Positions 5,998 through 13,579 of a stretch of 13,624 nt of DNA are shown here, in pieces (the first letter of the stretch is position 1; each line of letters starts with the position of its first letter). This DNA comes from Thioalkalivibrio sp. Lineage in GTDB: Bacteria > Pseudomonadota > Gammaproteobacteria > Ectothiorhodospirales > Ectothiorhodospiraceae. The position numbers and the translations under genes are program-made. The stretch covers positions 1 through 13,624 of the forward strand of contig PWRV01000070.1 in the NCBI GenBank assembly GCA_003563455.1, written 5' to 3'. Under the pieces are notes generated by a model. That model did no database searches, had not been told where the DNA came from, and was given only the letters and a program-made list of their open reading frames with translations.

Positions 5998-7032
5998 ATG
6001 GACATCACCCAGTTGCTTTCTTTTGCCGTGAAGAACGGCGCGTCGGACCTGCACATATCGGGCGGCATGCCGCCGATGGTACGCATCGACGGCGACATGC
6101 GCCGGGTGAATGTGCCGGTGATGGAACACAAGGAGGTGCAGGCGCTGATCTACGACATCATGAACGATCGGCAGCGCAAGGATTACGAGGAGTTTCTGGA
6201 AACCGACTTCTCCTTCGAGCTGAAGGGCCTGGCCCGGTTCCGCGTGAACGTCTTCGTGCAGGACCGGGGTGCAGCGGCGGTCTTCCGCACCATTCCCTCG
6301 AAGGTGCTGACTCTCGAGGACCTCGGCTGCCCGCGCGTGTTCGAGAAAATTTCCGACTACCCCCGCGGCATCGTGCTGGTCACCGGGCCCACCGGCTCGG
6401 GCAAGTCAACCACGCTGGCCGCGATGGTCGATCACAAGAACAAGAACGACTACGGGCACATCCTGACCATCGAGGACCCGATCGAGTTCGTGCACGAGTC
6501 CAAGAAGTGCCTGGTGAACCAGCGCGAGGTGCACCGTGATACCCACGGGTTCAGCGAGGCGCTGCGCTCGGCGCTGCGCGAGGATCCGGACACGATCCTG
6601 GTCGGCGAACTGCGTGACCTCGAGACCATCCGCCTGGCGCTGACCGCCGCGGAGACCGGTCATCTCGTGTTCGGGACGCTGCACACCAGTTCGGCGGCGA
6701 AGACCATCGACCGCGTCGTCGACGTCTTCCCGGCCGCGGAGAAGGACATGGTGCGCGCGATGCTCTCGGAATCGCTGCGCGCGGTGATCGCGCAGACGCT
6801 GCTGAAGCGGGTCGGCGGCGGACGGGTCGCGGCCCACGAGATCATGCTGGGCACGCCCGCGATCCGCAACCTGATCCGCGAGAACAAGATCGCGCAGATG
6901 TACTCCGCGATTCAGACCAGCGCGGGCATGGGCATGCAGACGCTCGACCAGTGTCTCCGGGACATGATCGCCGAGGGACTGATCACCCGCGACGACGCGA
7001 AACGTCGTGCGGTGAATCCCGATGGTCTCTGA
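5998..7032 (+). CDS. pilT: Type IV pilus retraction ATPase PilT
   Basis: A 344-residue hexameric cytoplasmic ATPase that drives disassembly of the type IV pilus, identical in length to P. aeruginosa PilT and very similar throughout. The N-terminal PAS-like domain starts MDITQLLSFAVKNGASDLH. Walker A is GPTGSGKST (130-138, K136); the Asp box is ILTIEDPIEFVHES with E163; Walker B is ILVGELRD with catalytic E204; the His box is TGHLVFGTLHT with H222. The C-terminal AIRNLIRENK motif, needed for retraction in PilT, is present. The frame is open to 5794 but the family starts at the ATG at 5998, which has GGGGGA (5988-5993) four bases upstream. It leads a three-gene ATPase run and is divergent from yggS. 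Confidence 0.97.
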   Translation: MDITQLLSFAVKNGASDLHISGGMPPMVRIDGDMRRVNVPVMEHKEVQALIYDIMNDRQRKDYEEFLETDFSFELKGLARFRVNVFVQDRGAAAVFRTIPSKVLTLEDLGCPRVFEKISDYPRGIVLVTGPTGSGKSTTLAAMVDHKNKNDYGHILTIEDPIEFVHESKKCLVNQREVHRDTHGFSEALRSALREDPDTILVGELRDLETIRLALTAAETGHLVFGTLHTSSAAKTIDRVVDVFPAAEKDMVRAMLSESLRAVIAQTLLKRVGGGRVAAHEIMLGTPAIRNLIRENKIAQMYSAIQTSAGMGMQTLDQCLRDMIAEGLITRDDAKRRAVNPDGL

Positions 7033-7098
7033 GCGATGCATTGCCTTTTATCGGTAACGACGCGTTGAGGCGCCAAAGACAACGAGGGGGTCCGAGCC

Positions 7099-8271
7099 AT
7101 GGATCGTGACAAGGCCATACGTTTCATGCACGACCTGCTGCGCACGATGGTGGAGCGTGGCGGGTCCGACCTGTTCATCACGGTGGGCATGCCGCCGGCG
7201 GCGAAGATCAACGGGCTCGTGCAGCCGATGACCGACCAGAGCCTGACTCCCGCACATACCCAGGTGCTGGTGCGCTCGATGATGAACGACAAGCAGTCCG
7301 CGGAATTCGATCGCAGCCACGAGTGCAACTTCGCAGTCGGACTGGAGGGCGTGTCCCGGTTCCGCGTCAGCGCCTTCATCCAGCGCGGCAATGCCGGGAT
7401 GGTGCTGCGCACGATCCAGAGCAAGATCCCGAACTTCGAAGAGATCAACATGCCGCCGCAGTTGAAGGAGATCGCGATGACCCGCCGCGGACTCGTGATC
7501 TTCGTCGGTGCGACCTCGTCGGGCAAGTCGACGTCGCTGGCGGCAATGATCGGTTACCGCAACCACCATTCGGCGGATCACATCATCACCATCGAGGACC
7601 CGATCGAATTCGTCCATCCGCATGACAAGAGCCTGGTCACGCAACGCGAAGTGGGCGTGGACACCGAGAGCTACGAGGTGGCGCTGAAGAACACCCTGCG
7701 CCAGGCGCCGGACGTGATTCTGATGGGCGAGATCCGCGACCGCGAGACAATGGACTACGGCGTGGCCTTCGCCGAGACCGGCCACCTGTGCCTGTCCACC
7801 CTGCACGCGAACAACACCAACCAGGCTCTCGATCGCATCATCAACTTCTTCCCCGAAGACCGGCGTCCGCAGCTGCTGATGGACCTGTCGCTGAACCTGA
7901 AGGCGGTGATCTCGCAGCGTCTGATCCGCACGCAGGACGGGCAGGGCAGGGTCCCGGCGGTCGAGATCATGATCAACACGCCGCTGATGTCGGACCTGAT
8001 CCTGAAGGGGCAGGTGCACGAGATGAAGGACCTGATCAAGCGCTCCCGCGAACAGGGCATGCAGACCTTTGACCAGGCCCTGTTCGATCTCTACGAGTCC
8101 GGCAAGATCAGCTATCCGGAGGCGATCCGCAACGCGGACTCGATGAACGACCTGCGCCTGCGGATCAAGCTCGACAGCAAGCGCGCCCGCCGCGAGGAGG
8201 AACCCGACGTGATGGACGACGTGGGCGGGCTCTCGGTGTCCGAAACGGCCGACGACTTCGTCTCACGGTGA
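7099..8271 (+). CDS. pilU: PilT-dependent retraction ATPase PilU
   Basis: A 390-residue PilU homologue (P. aeruginosa PilU is about 382). PilU works with PilT to increase retraction force and is not normally sufficient alone. The N-terminal domain has GGSDLFITVGMPPAAKING. Walker A is GATSSGKST (137-145, K143), an unusual second serine in place of the common glycine; the Asp box is IITIEDPIEFVHP; Walker B is DVILMGEIRD with E211; the His box is TGHLCLSTLHANN. It lacks the AIRNLIRE motif of PilT, having PLMSDLILKGQ there. A highly charged tail (from about residue 357) holds RRE and acidic residues, as in PilU. The start has GAGGGGG (7084-7090) eight bases upstream, 66 bases after pilT. Its stop overlaps the next gene's upstream GTG by four bases. 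Confidence 0.94.
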   Translation: MDRDKAIRFMHDLLRTMVERGGSDLFITVGMPPAAKINGLVQPMTDQSLTPAHTQVLVRSMMNDKQSAEFDRSHECNFAVGLEGVSRFRVSAFIQRGNAGMVLRTIQSKIPNFEEINMPPQLKEIAMTRRGLVIFVGATSSGKSTSLAAMIGYRNHHSADHIITIEDPIEFVHPHDKSLVTQREVGVDTESYEVALKNTLRQAPDVILMGEIRDRETMDYGVAFAETGHLCLSTLHANNTNQALDRIINFFPEDRRPQLLMDLSLNLKAVISQRLIRTQDGQGRVPAVEIMINTPLMSDLILKGQVHEMKDLIKRSREQGMQTFDQALFDLYESGKISYPEAIRNADSMNDLRLRIKLDSKRARREEEPDVMDDVGGLSVSETADDFVSR

Positions 8272-8276
8272 CTGCG

Positions 8277-9410
8277 ATGGCGACTGCAAAGATCGATCCC
8301 TATCTGAAGCTGATGGCGCAGAAGGGCGCATCGGATCTCTTCTTCGTCACCGGCGCCCCCATCAGTATCAAGGTCGACGGCCGCGTCCAGCCGCTGTCCG
8401 GCACGTCCCTGAAGCCCGGCGAGGTCGCGGACATCGCCGGCGAGATCATGTCGCCGGAACAGAAGGCGACGATGGACCGGGACCTGTCGGCGAATTTCGG
8501 CATCTCCCGGCCCGACGTGGGCCGGTACCGGGTCAACGTCTACCACCAGCGCGGCCAGGTCGCGATGGTGATCCGCCACATCCAGCTCCGGATTCCGACC
8601 ATCGAGGAGCTCGGTCTGCCGCTGGTGCTGAAGGACTTCGTCACGCAGCGCAACGGCCTGGTGCTGATCGTCGGTTCCACCGGTTCCGGCAAGTCGACCA
8701 CGCTCGCGGCGATGGTCGACCACCGGGCCCGCCACGAGACCGGACACATCCTTACCGTCGAGGACCCGATCGAGTTTCTGCTGCCGCACCGGCTCTCGAT
8801 CGTCGGCCAGCGCGAGGTGGGTATCGATACGCCCAGTTACGAGCTCGCACTGCAGGACGGCATGCGCGAGGCGCCCGACGTGATCATGGTCGGCGAGGTG
8901 CGGAGCCGGGAGACGATGCGTCAGGCGCTGAACTACGCGGACACCGGCCACCTGGTGCTGACCACGCTGCACGCGACCAGTTCGAACCAGGCGCTGGACC
9001 GCCTGATCCACATGTTCCCGGAGGACTTCCGCGGCCAGATCCTGACCGATCTCTCGCTGAACCTGCGCGCGATCGTTGCCCAGCGCCTGCTGCAGACACC
9101 CGACGGCAAGCGGGTTGCCGCGGTCGAGGTGCTGGTGAACACCCCGTTCGTGTCCGAGTTGATCCGCGAGGACAAGATCGGCGAGATCAAGGAGGCGATG
9201 CAGAAGGGTTCCAAGGACGGCATGCAGACCTTCGACCAGGCGCTGTACCGGCTCTACAAGGAGGGCAAGGTCGATCTCGAGGAGGCGCTTTCCAAGGCGG
9301 ATTCGCGAGCGGATCTCGAATGGCGTCTGAGCTTTGGCGGCGGCGTCGGGAGCCTCGAGAGTCAGGAGGAGGAGGACTTCCGCCTGCCCGGAGAGGCGGC
9401 CGGCCACTGA
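8277..9410 (+). CDS. Third PilT/PilU-family ATPase (second PilU-like paralogue)
   Basis: A 377-residue secretion ATPase, paralogous to the two genes before it. It begins MATAKIDPYLKLMAQKGASDLF; Walker A is GSTGSGKST (K139), the Asp box ILTVEDPIEFLLPH, Walker B VIMVGEVRSRET (E207) and the His box TGHLVLTTLHATSSNQALDR. The Asp- to His-box region (QREVGIDTPSYELAL, SRETM) is PilU-like, while Walker A and the following TTLAAMVDH are PilT-like. Instead of AIRNLIRE it has PFVSELIREDK. A glycine-rich and acidic tail (from about 347) ends in EEEDFRLPGEAAGH. All catalytic boxes are intact. The ATG at 8277 is chosen with GGTGA at 8267-8271 as its weak ribosome binding site; GTG at 8268, overlapping the pilU stop by four bases, would add three residues. 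Role is probably an accessory retraction motor. Confidence 0.88.
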   Translation: MATAKIDPYLKLMAQKGASDLFFVTGAPISIKVDGRVQPLSGTSLKPGEVADIAGEIMSPEQKATMDRDLSANFGISRPDVGRYRVNVYHQRGQVAMVIRHIQLRIPTIEELGLPLVLKDFVTQRNGLVLIVGSTGSGKSTTLAAMVDHRARHETGHILTVEDPIEFLLPHRLSIVGQREVGIDTPSYELALQDGMREAPDVIMVGEVRSRETMRQALNYADTGHLVLTTLHATSSNQALDRLIHMFPEDFRGQILTDLSLNLRAIVAQRLLQTPDGKRVAAVEVLVNTPFVSELIREDKIGEIKEAMQKGSKDGMQTFDQALYRLYKEGKVDLEEALSKADSRADLEWRLSFGGGVGSLESQEEEDFRLPGEAAGH

Positions 9411-9412
9411 GC

Positions 9413-9426
9413 GGCGAGGGGTCGCC
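9413..9426. terminator. Weak hairpin between convergent ATPase and PyrK-type genes
   Basis: GGCGA (9413-9417), GGGG, TCGCC (9422-9426) forms a five-base-pair hairpin in the 27-base gap between two convergent stop codons. No T run follows on either strand. Its place suggests a terminator or mRNA 3' end structure, but the support is slight. Confidence 0.25.
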
Positions 9427-9437
9427 AGGGGAACGCG

Positions 9438-10334
9438 TCAGGCTGCCTGGAAAACCGCGGAGGCAGCGAATACCGGGCCATCGACGCAGACCCGCTTCAT
9501 CGCGTTGCCCTCTGGTGTGCGCACCTCCACCGTGCACCCGGCGCAACCGCCAACCGCGCAGGCCATGTATTCCTCCAGCGAGACCTGGCACGGCAGTTCG
9601 AACTCCGCGGCCAGCGCCGCGCAGGCCTCGAGCATCGCGTGGGGGCCGCAGGCGTAGAGCTCGACCTGATCGCGCAGTTCCGCACTCAGGCCCGCCAGCC
9701 AGGGTCGCGCGAGGTCGGTGACGAAGCCGATATAGGCGCCCGGGATGTCCGCGAGCGAGGTCAGCCGGCAGGCAACGCCCCAGTCCTCCAGCAGCGGCAT
9801 GGTCGCGATCGCGCCGTCGGGCAGACCTGGCCAGAGGATCTCCGATGGCCTGGGCCGGAACGGGAACGGCACCTCCGACCCGAGGATCGCCCGAGTCTGT
9901 GCCGCCTGACCCTGTCGACGCAGGTGGTCGGCGAGGAAGATCATCGGCGGGATGCCGACGCCCCCTCCGAGCAGGAGGCGCAACGGCCGCTGCGGGTTCA
10001 GGGTGAAGGGATTTCCGATCGGGCCGAGCACGCTCAGGCGCATGCCCACCGGCTGCCGTGCCAGCGCCTCGGTGCCGTCGCCGACCACCTTGTACAGGAA
10101 CTCGACCCATCCCGCCGCCGGATCCACCCGCTGGATGGACAGTGGCCGGCGCATCGGCAGGCGCGGGTCGCACTGCAGGTGCACGAACTGGCCCGGCTTC
10201 GCCCGGGCCGCGCACTCGGGCGCGCGCAGCTTCAGCACCCACTGGTCTCCGGCATGCGCGGAGTGCTCGATGATCTCGCAGGCGTCGTCGAGAAAGATGG
10301 TCCCGCGGTGGCTGCGGGTTGCGTCGGTGTTCAT
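9438..10334 (-). CDS. pyrK: Dihydroorotate dehydrogenase electron-transfer subunit (PyrK-type iron-sulfur flavoprotein)
   Basis: A 298-residue protein of the PyrK branch of the ferredoxin-NADP reductase superfamily. Residues about 12-110 form the FAD barrel with RRPLSI (62-67) and GPIGNPF (104-110); the NAD-binding half starts with LLLGGGVGIPPM (120-131); the C-terminal [2Fe-2S] motif is C259-x4-C264-x2-C267-x15-C283. Family members pass electrons from the PyrDB-type dihydroorotate dehydrogenase to NAD+ in the cytoplasm. The family is usually about 250-270 residues, so this one is slightly long. Its ATG overlaps the upstream stop by four bases (ATGA) with GAGGA upstream. It is the last gene of the ruvX-pyrR-pyrB-pyrX run, which supports a pyrimidine role. 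No PyrDB is in the window; other sulfide or hydrogenase-type FNR roles cannot be excluded. Confidence 0.85.
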   Translation of the reverse strand: MNTDATRSHRGTIFLDDACEIIEHSAHAGDQWVLKLRAPECAARAKPGQFVHLQCDPRLPMRRPLSIQRVDPAAGWVEFLYKVVGDGTEALARQPVGMRLSVLGPIGNPFTLNPQRPLRLLLGGGVGIPPMIFLADHLRRQGQAAQTRAILGSEVPFPFRPRPSEILWPGLPDGAIATMPLLEDWGVACRLTSLADIPGAYIGFVTDLARPWLAGLSAELRDQVELYACGPHAMLEACAALAAEFELPCQVSLEEYMACAVGGCAGCTVEVRTPEGNAMKRVCVDGPVFAASAVFQAA

Positions 10335-11623
10335 GCGCTGTCCTCGGCGGGCAGATTCCAGGCCGGCCGTCCCGCGACCCAGGTCTCGCGGACCTGGCCG
10401 GAGAACATCCAGCCGATGAAGGGGGTGTTGGCGCCGGCACTCAGCCAGCTCTCCACGGTGATTTCGTTCAGTGCCTGCGGGTCGAAGACCACGAAGTCGG
10501 CCGGGGCCCCGGGTTTGAGGCGCCCGCTGTTCAGTCCGAGGATGCCGGCGGGGCCGGCCGTGACCCGTTCCAGTGCGGCGGACAGGGGCAGCAGGCCTTC
10601 CTCGACCAGGCGCAGCGTCAGGGGCAGCAGGGTCTCCAGCCCGCTGATGCCGGGTTGGGTTTCGGCGAAGGGGCCGAGCTTGCTGTCACTCTCGTGTGGC
10701 TGGTGGTCCGAGCAGATGGCGCTGATCTCGCCACGGGCCACCGCCTCGCGCAGGCCTTCGCGGTCCCGTTGCGTGCGCAGCGGCGGCATCACGTGGCACA
10801 GCGGGTTGAAATCGGCCACGTCGATCTCGGTGAGGAAGAGCTGATGCGCGGCAACGTCCGCCGATACCGGCAGGCCGTCGGCGCGCGCCTTCGCGACCAT
10901 CTGGGCGCCCCGGCGGGTCGACAGGCGGTTGACGTGCACGCGGGCGCCGGTCTGCTCGACCAGCGCCAGGATACTGCCCAAAGCCGCCGTCTCCGCTGCC
11001 TCCGGGATCCCCGCGAGGCCCAGGCGCGTGGAGACCGCGCCCTCGTGCACGCAGCCGGAACCGGCCAGCGAGGCATCCTGTGCCGAAAGCGACACCATCA
11101 GCTCGAAGGTGGCCGCGTATTCCATCGCCCGGCGCAGCACCAGCGGGCTCGCGAGCGGGTAGCGGGCATTGCCGACCCCGACGACTCCCGCGCGCTTCAG
11201 TGCCGCCATCTCGGCCAGCTGCTCGCCGTTCAATCCGCGCGTCAGCGCGCCCACCGTGAGGACGCGGACACCGCAGCCCTGCTCCGCGCGCCGTGCGATC
11301 AGTTCCACTTCGGCTGGCGAGTCGATCGGCGGCATCGTGTCCGGGGGCACCACGACCGTCGTAATGCCGCCGCGGGCGGCGGCCTGTGTCTCGCCCGCGA
11401 TCGTCGCCTTGTGCTCCTCACCGGGCTCGCGCAGGTGCGCGGACAGGTCGATGATGCCCGGAAACAGCCAGCGCCCCGCCGCGTCGATTCTGCGGCGCGG
11501 CTCGAAGCCTTCCGGGATCGAGCCGACCGCAAGGATCTCGCTGCCCTGGATGCAGACGGGCGTGATCGCATCCAGGCCGCTGTCGGGATCGATCACCCGA
11601 GCGTTCTCGATCATGATGCTCAT
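10331..11623 (-). CDS. pyrX: Dihydroorotase-like protein lacking metal ligands (PyrX/PyrC' type)
   Basis: A 430-residue amidohydrolase-fold protein with the overall layout of class I dihydroorotases, but most metal and catalytic residues are replaced. The HxHxR-type motif reads DLSAHLREPG, with S61 where the first histidine should be (H63 kept). The SDDG aspartate region reads VGNAR (about 151-154). The HCED motif is SAQD (S180), and the C-H-V-S-T motif is N-R-L-S-T (R233). Only the SDHQPH aspartate (D306) is retained. This pattern matches the inactive PyrC'/PyrX of pseudomonads, which is needed to assemble aspartate transcarbamoylase. Translation overlaps pyrB by four bases (ATGA), as expected for a stoichiometric complex. 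A catalytic pyrC should be elsewhere in the genome. Confidence 0.88.
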   Translation of the reverse strand: MSIMIENARVIDPDSGLDAITPVCIQGSEILAVGSIPEGFEPRRRIDAAGRWLFPGIIDLSAHLREPGEEHKATIAGETQAAARGGITTVVVPPDTMPPIDSPAEVELIARRAEQGCGVRVLTVGALTRGLNGEQLAEMAALKRAGVVGVGNARYPLASPLVLRRAMEYAATFELMVSLSAQDASLAGSGCVHEGAVSTRLGLAGIPEAAETAALGSILALVEQTGARVHVNRLSTRRGAQMVAKARADGLPVSADVAAHQLFLTEIDVADFNPLCHVMPPLRTQRDREGLREAVARGEISAICSDHQPHESDSKLGPFAETQPGISGLETLLPLTLRLVEEGLLPLSAALERVTAGPAGILGLNSGRLKPGAPADFVVFDPQALNEITVESWLSAGANTPFIGWMFSGQVRETWVAGRPAWNLPAEDSA

Positions 11624-12627
11624 GCGTGGCGTACACCCATCACCATGGACATCACCGCCATGCGCACCGCGATCCCGAAGGTGACCTGCTGCAGGATCAC
11701 CGATTGTGCGCCGTCCGCGACCGCCGAGTCGATCTCCACACCGCGGTTCGCCGGACCGGGGTGCATGACCAGGCAGTCGGGTTTCGCGAGGTGCAGACGC
11801 CGCTGGGTCAGGCCGAAGAGCTGGAAGTACTCGTGTTCCGAGGGCAGGTGGGCGTGTTCCATCCGCTCGCGCTGCAGTCGGAGCATGATCACCACGTCCA
11901 CGTCGCGCAGACCCTGTTCCAGGTTGCGGTACACGTGGACGCCGAGATCCTCGACGTGTGCCGGGAGCAGCGAATAGGGCGCCACCACGCGCACTTCGCC
12001 CGCCTGCAGGATGTTCAGCGCGTGGATCTGCGAGCGCGCGACGCGCGAGTGCAGGATGTCCCCGACGATTGCGATCTTCAGCCGCGTGAAGTCGCCCTTG
12101 TGGCGGCGGATCGTGAACAGGTCGAGCAGGGCCTGCGTCGGATGACCGTGCCGGCCGTCGCCTGCGTTCAGTACGCTGATTCCGGGCTCCACGTGCCGGG
12201 CCATGAAATGGGCGGCCCCGCTTTGCTGGTGACGCACCACGAACATGTCCACGTTCATGGCCTCGAGGTTGCGCAGGGTGTCGAGCAGGCTCTCGCCCTT
12301 CACCGCCGAGGAGGTGCTGACGTTGATGTTGAGAACATCGGCCGACAGCCGCTTTGCCGCCAGTTCGAAGGTGGTGCGGGTGCGCGTGCTGGCCTCGAAG
12401 AAAAGGTTCACGATGGTCTTGCCGCGCAAAAGCGGTACCTTCTTCACCGCCTTCTCGTTCATGTTCGCGAAGGATTCGGCGGTGTCCAGGATCTCGTTCA
12501 GCAGATCACGGCTCAGTCCCTCGACGGTGAGCAGGTGCTGCAGCCGCCCGTCGGCGGTCAGTTGCAGGCTGTTGGGCAGGGGGCCGGCCTGGGGCAGTTG
12601 GCCGGCCGCGTGGGCCACTGCGATCAA
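11620..12627 (-). CDS. pyrB: Aspartate carbamoyltransferase catalytic subunit
   Basis: A 335-residue enzyme (P. aeruginosa PyrB is 334) that joins carbamoyl phosphate and aspartate to give carbamoyl aspartate. The carbamoyl-phosphate loop is FFEASTRTRTTFELA (S80-T-R-T83), followed by LNINVSTSSAVKGESLLDT, DGRHGHPTQALLDL, VGDILHSRVARS, MLRLQRERM and HPGPANRGVEI. The pseudomonad-type N-terminal extension (about residues 1-30) is present; in that class it helps bind the inactive dihydroorotase and carries nucleotide control. The start is TTG at 12627, overlapping the pyrR stop by four bases (TTGA). It has a strong GGAGGA (12634-12639) six bases upstream, which favours it over the GTG nine bases downstream. 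Confidence 0.96.
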   Translation of the reverse strand: MIAVAHAAGQLPQAGPLPNSLQLTADGRLQHLLTVEGLSRDLLNEILDTAESFANMNEKAVKKVPLLRGKTIVNLFFEASTRTRTTFELAAKRLSADVLNINVSTSSAVKGESLLDTLRNLEAMNVDMFVVRHQQSGAAHFMARHVEPGISVLNAGDGRHGHPTQALLDLFTIRRHKGDFTRLKIAIVGDILHSRVARSQIHALNILQAGEVRVVAPYSLLPAHVEDLGVHVYRNLEQGLRDVDVVIMLRLQRERMEHAHLPSEHEYFQLFGLTQRRLHLAKPDCLVMHPGPANRGVEIDSAVADGAQSVILQQVTFGIAVRMAVMSMVMGVRHA

Positions 12628-13130
12628 TTGCCGTCCTCCAGGAGCACCCGCTCGAGGCGCAGCGGGTCGGGCCCGCGCAGCTTCACCTGTTCGCCGGGTC
12701 CGAGATCGAGGTTGGCGCCGACAATGGCCGCCTCGACCGGCAGTTCGCGCCCGTCGCGCTCGACCAGCACGGCCAGTGTCACCGAGGCCGGACGGCCGTA
12801 ATCGAAGAGTTCGTTCAGTGCGGCCCGGATCGTGCGGCCGGTGAAGAGCACGTCGTCCACCAGCAGGATGTGCTCGTCGTCCAGCTCCTCCGGCAGTTCC
12901 GAAGGCCGGACCTGCGGGTGCATGCCGATGCGCGAGAAGTCGTCCCGGTAGAAACTGATGTCCAGTTTGCCCATCGGACGGGTATAGCCCAGGCGCTGGC
13001 GCAGCGCCTCGGCGATCCAGACTCCCCCGGAATGGATGCCGACCACGATCGGCTCGTCGATTCCCCGCTGCCGGAAGTGGCGCCGGGCCTGTTCGGCCAT
13101 GCTGTCGAGGAGGGGTGCGATTTCAGGCAT
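12624..13130 (-). CDS. pyrR: PyrR pyrimidine operon regulator / uracil phosphoribosyltransferase family protein
   Basis: A 168-residue phosphoribosyltransferase-fold protein, the size of P. aeruginosa PyrR. Signatures are GIHSGGVWIAEAL (31-43), LDISFYRDDF (56-65), HPQVRPSELP (71-80), the PRPP loop ILLVDDVLFTGRTIRAAL (88-105) and LFDYGRPASVTLAVLVER. Family members sense uridine nucleotides and control pyr expression; in Bacillus through mRNA attenuation and in pseudomonads through effects on pyr transcription. No leader attenuator is visible between the genes here. The ATG at 13130 overlaps the end of ruvX by eight bases; GGAG at 13141-13144 is ten bases upstream. The frame stays open to 13187, but family homology starts near 13130. 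Confidence 0.95.
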   Translation of the reverse strand: MPEIAPLLDSMAEQARRHFRQRGIDEPIVVGIHSGGVWIAEALRQRLGYTRPMGKLDISFYRDDFSRIGMHPQVRPSELPEELDDEHILLVDDVLFTGRTIRAALNELFDYGRPASVTLAVLVERDGRELPVEAAIVGANLDLGPGEQVKLRGPDPLRLERVLLEDGN

Positions 13131-13545
13131 TGCGGGTGTTCTCCAGTAGCCAGCCTTCCAGGATGACCGCCGCGGCATGGGCATCAAGACCCGGGTCGTT
13201 GCCGCGGCGCTGCACGCGCTCCCGCCCCAGGTGTGAGCTCAGGCGCTCGTCGGCCCAGTATACCGCCAGGCCGTGACGCTGGCCGAGCCCTTCGCCGAAG
13301 GCGCGGATCGCCGGTCCGAGAGCGGTGGGCCGGCCGTCGTCCCGGGTCGGCCAGCCGACCACGAAGGCATCCGGCTGCCACTCGGCGACCAGTGCGTCAA
13401 TGCTGCGGTCGCTGCCTGCCTGACCCGGCCGCACGGTGGCCAGACCGCGTGCACTGCCGGTGAGTTCGTCACCGATTGCGACACCGATGCGGCGTCGACC
13501 GTAGTCGAAGGCCATCAGCCGCACGTTAGCGTGAAAGTCGCGCAT
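13123..13545 (-). CDS. ruvX: RuvX/YqgF-family Holliday junction resolvase-like protein
   Basis: A 140-residue RNase H-fold protein of the YqgF family, linked to pre-16S rRNA 5' processing and to resolvase activity. Residues 11-23 are MAFDYGRRRIGVA (D14); VVGWPTRDDG (62-71) replaces the common VVGLP motif; WADERLSS (97-104, E100) and DAHAAAVILEGWL (121-133, D121) complete the acidic set. Length is normal. The ATG at 13545 has GAGAGG six bases upstream; ATG at 13515 is a shorter alternative but lacks a ribosome binding site. The Shine-Dalgarno sequence lies inside a GC-rich hairpin. In many gammaproteobacteria yqgE precedes it, but here the window ends in a fold-back of its own 5' end. Confidence 0.93.
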   Translation of the reverse strand: MRDFHANVRLMAFDYGRRRIGVAIGDELTGSARGLATVRPGQAGSDRSIDALVAEWQPDAFVVGWPTRDDGRPTALGPAIRAFGEGLGQRHGLAVYWADERLSSHLGRERVQRRGNDPGLDAHAAAVILEGWLLENTRNA

Positions 13546-13547
13546 TG

Positions 13548-13577
13548 CTCCCCTCTCCCGCTTGCGGGAGAGGGGAG
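13548..13577. repeat. GC-rich hairpin of a REP-like family at ruvX ribosome binding site
   Basis: CTCCCCTCTCCCGC (13548-13561), TT, GCGGGAGAGGGGAG (13564-13577). From memory, intergenic palindromes of this CCCCTCTCCCGC-type are common in high-GC gammaproteobacteria. It contains the ruvX Shine-Dalgarno sequence, so RNA pairing could hide it. The right arm cannot be certain because it lies in the fold-back region. Confidence 0.5.
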
Positions 13578-13579
13578 CA

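Noticed and set aside
8112..9407. 431-codon minus-strand frame opposite the third ATPase gene
   Set aside because: Mirror of a conserved ATPase gene; low-complexity composition rich in H, Q, R and L with no motif. The same holds for frames opposite pilT and pilU.
10319..11977. 552-codon plus-strand frame opposite pyrX and pyrB
   Set aside because: Antisense shadow of two conserved genes with overlapping starts; no domain or ribosome binding site.
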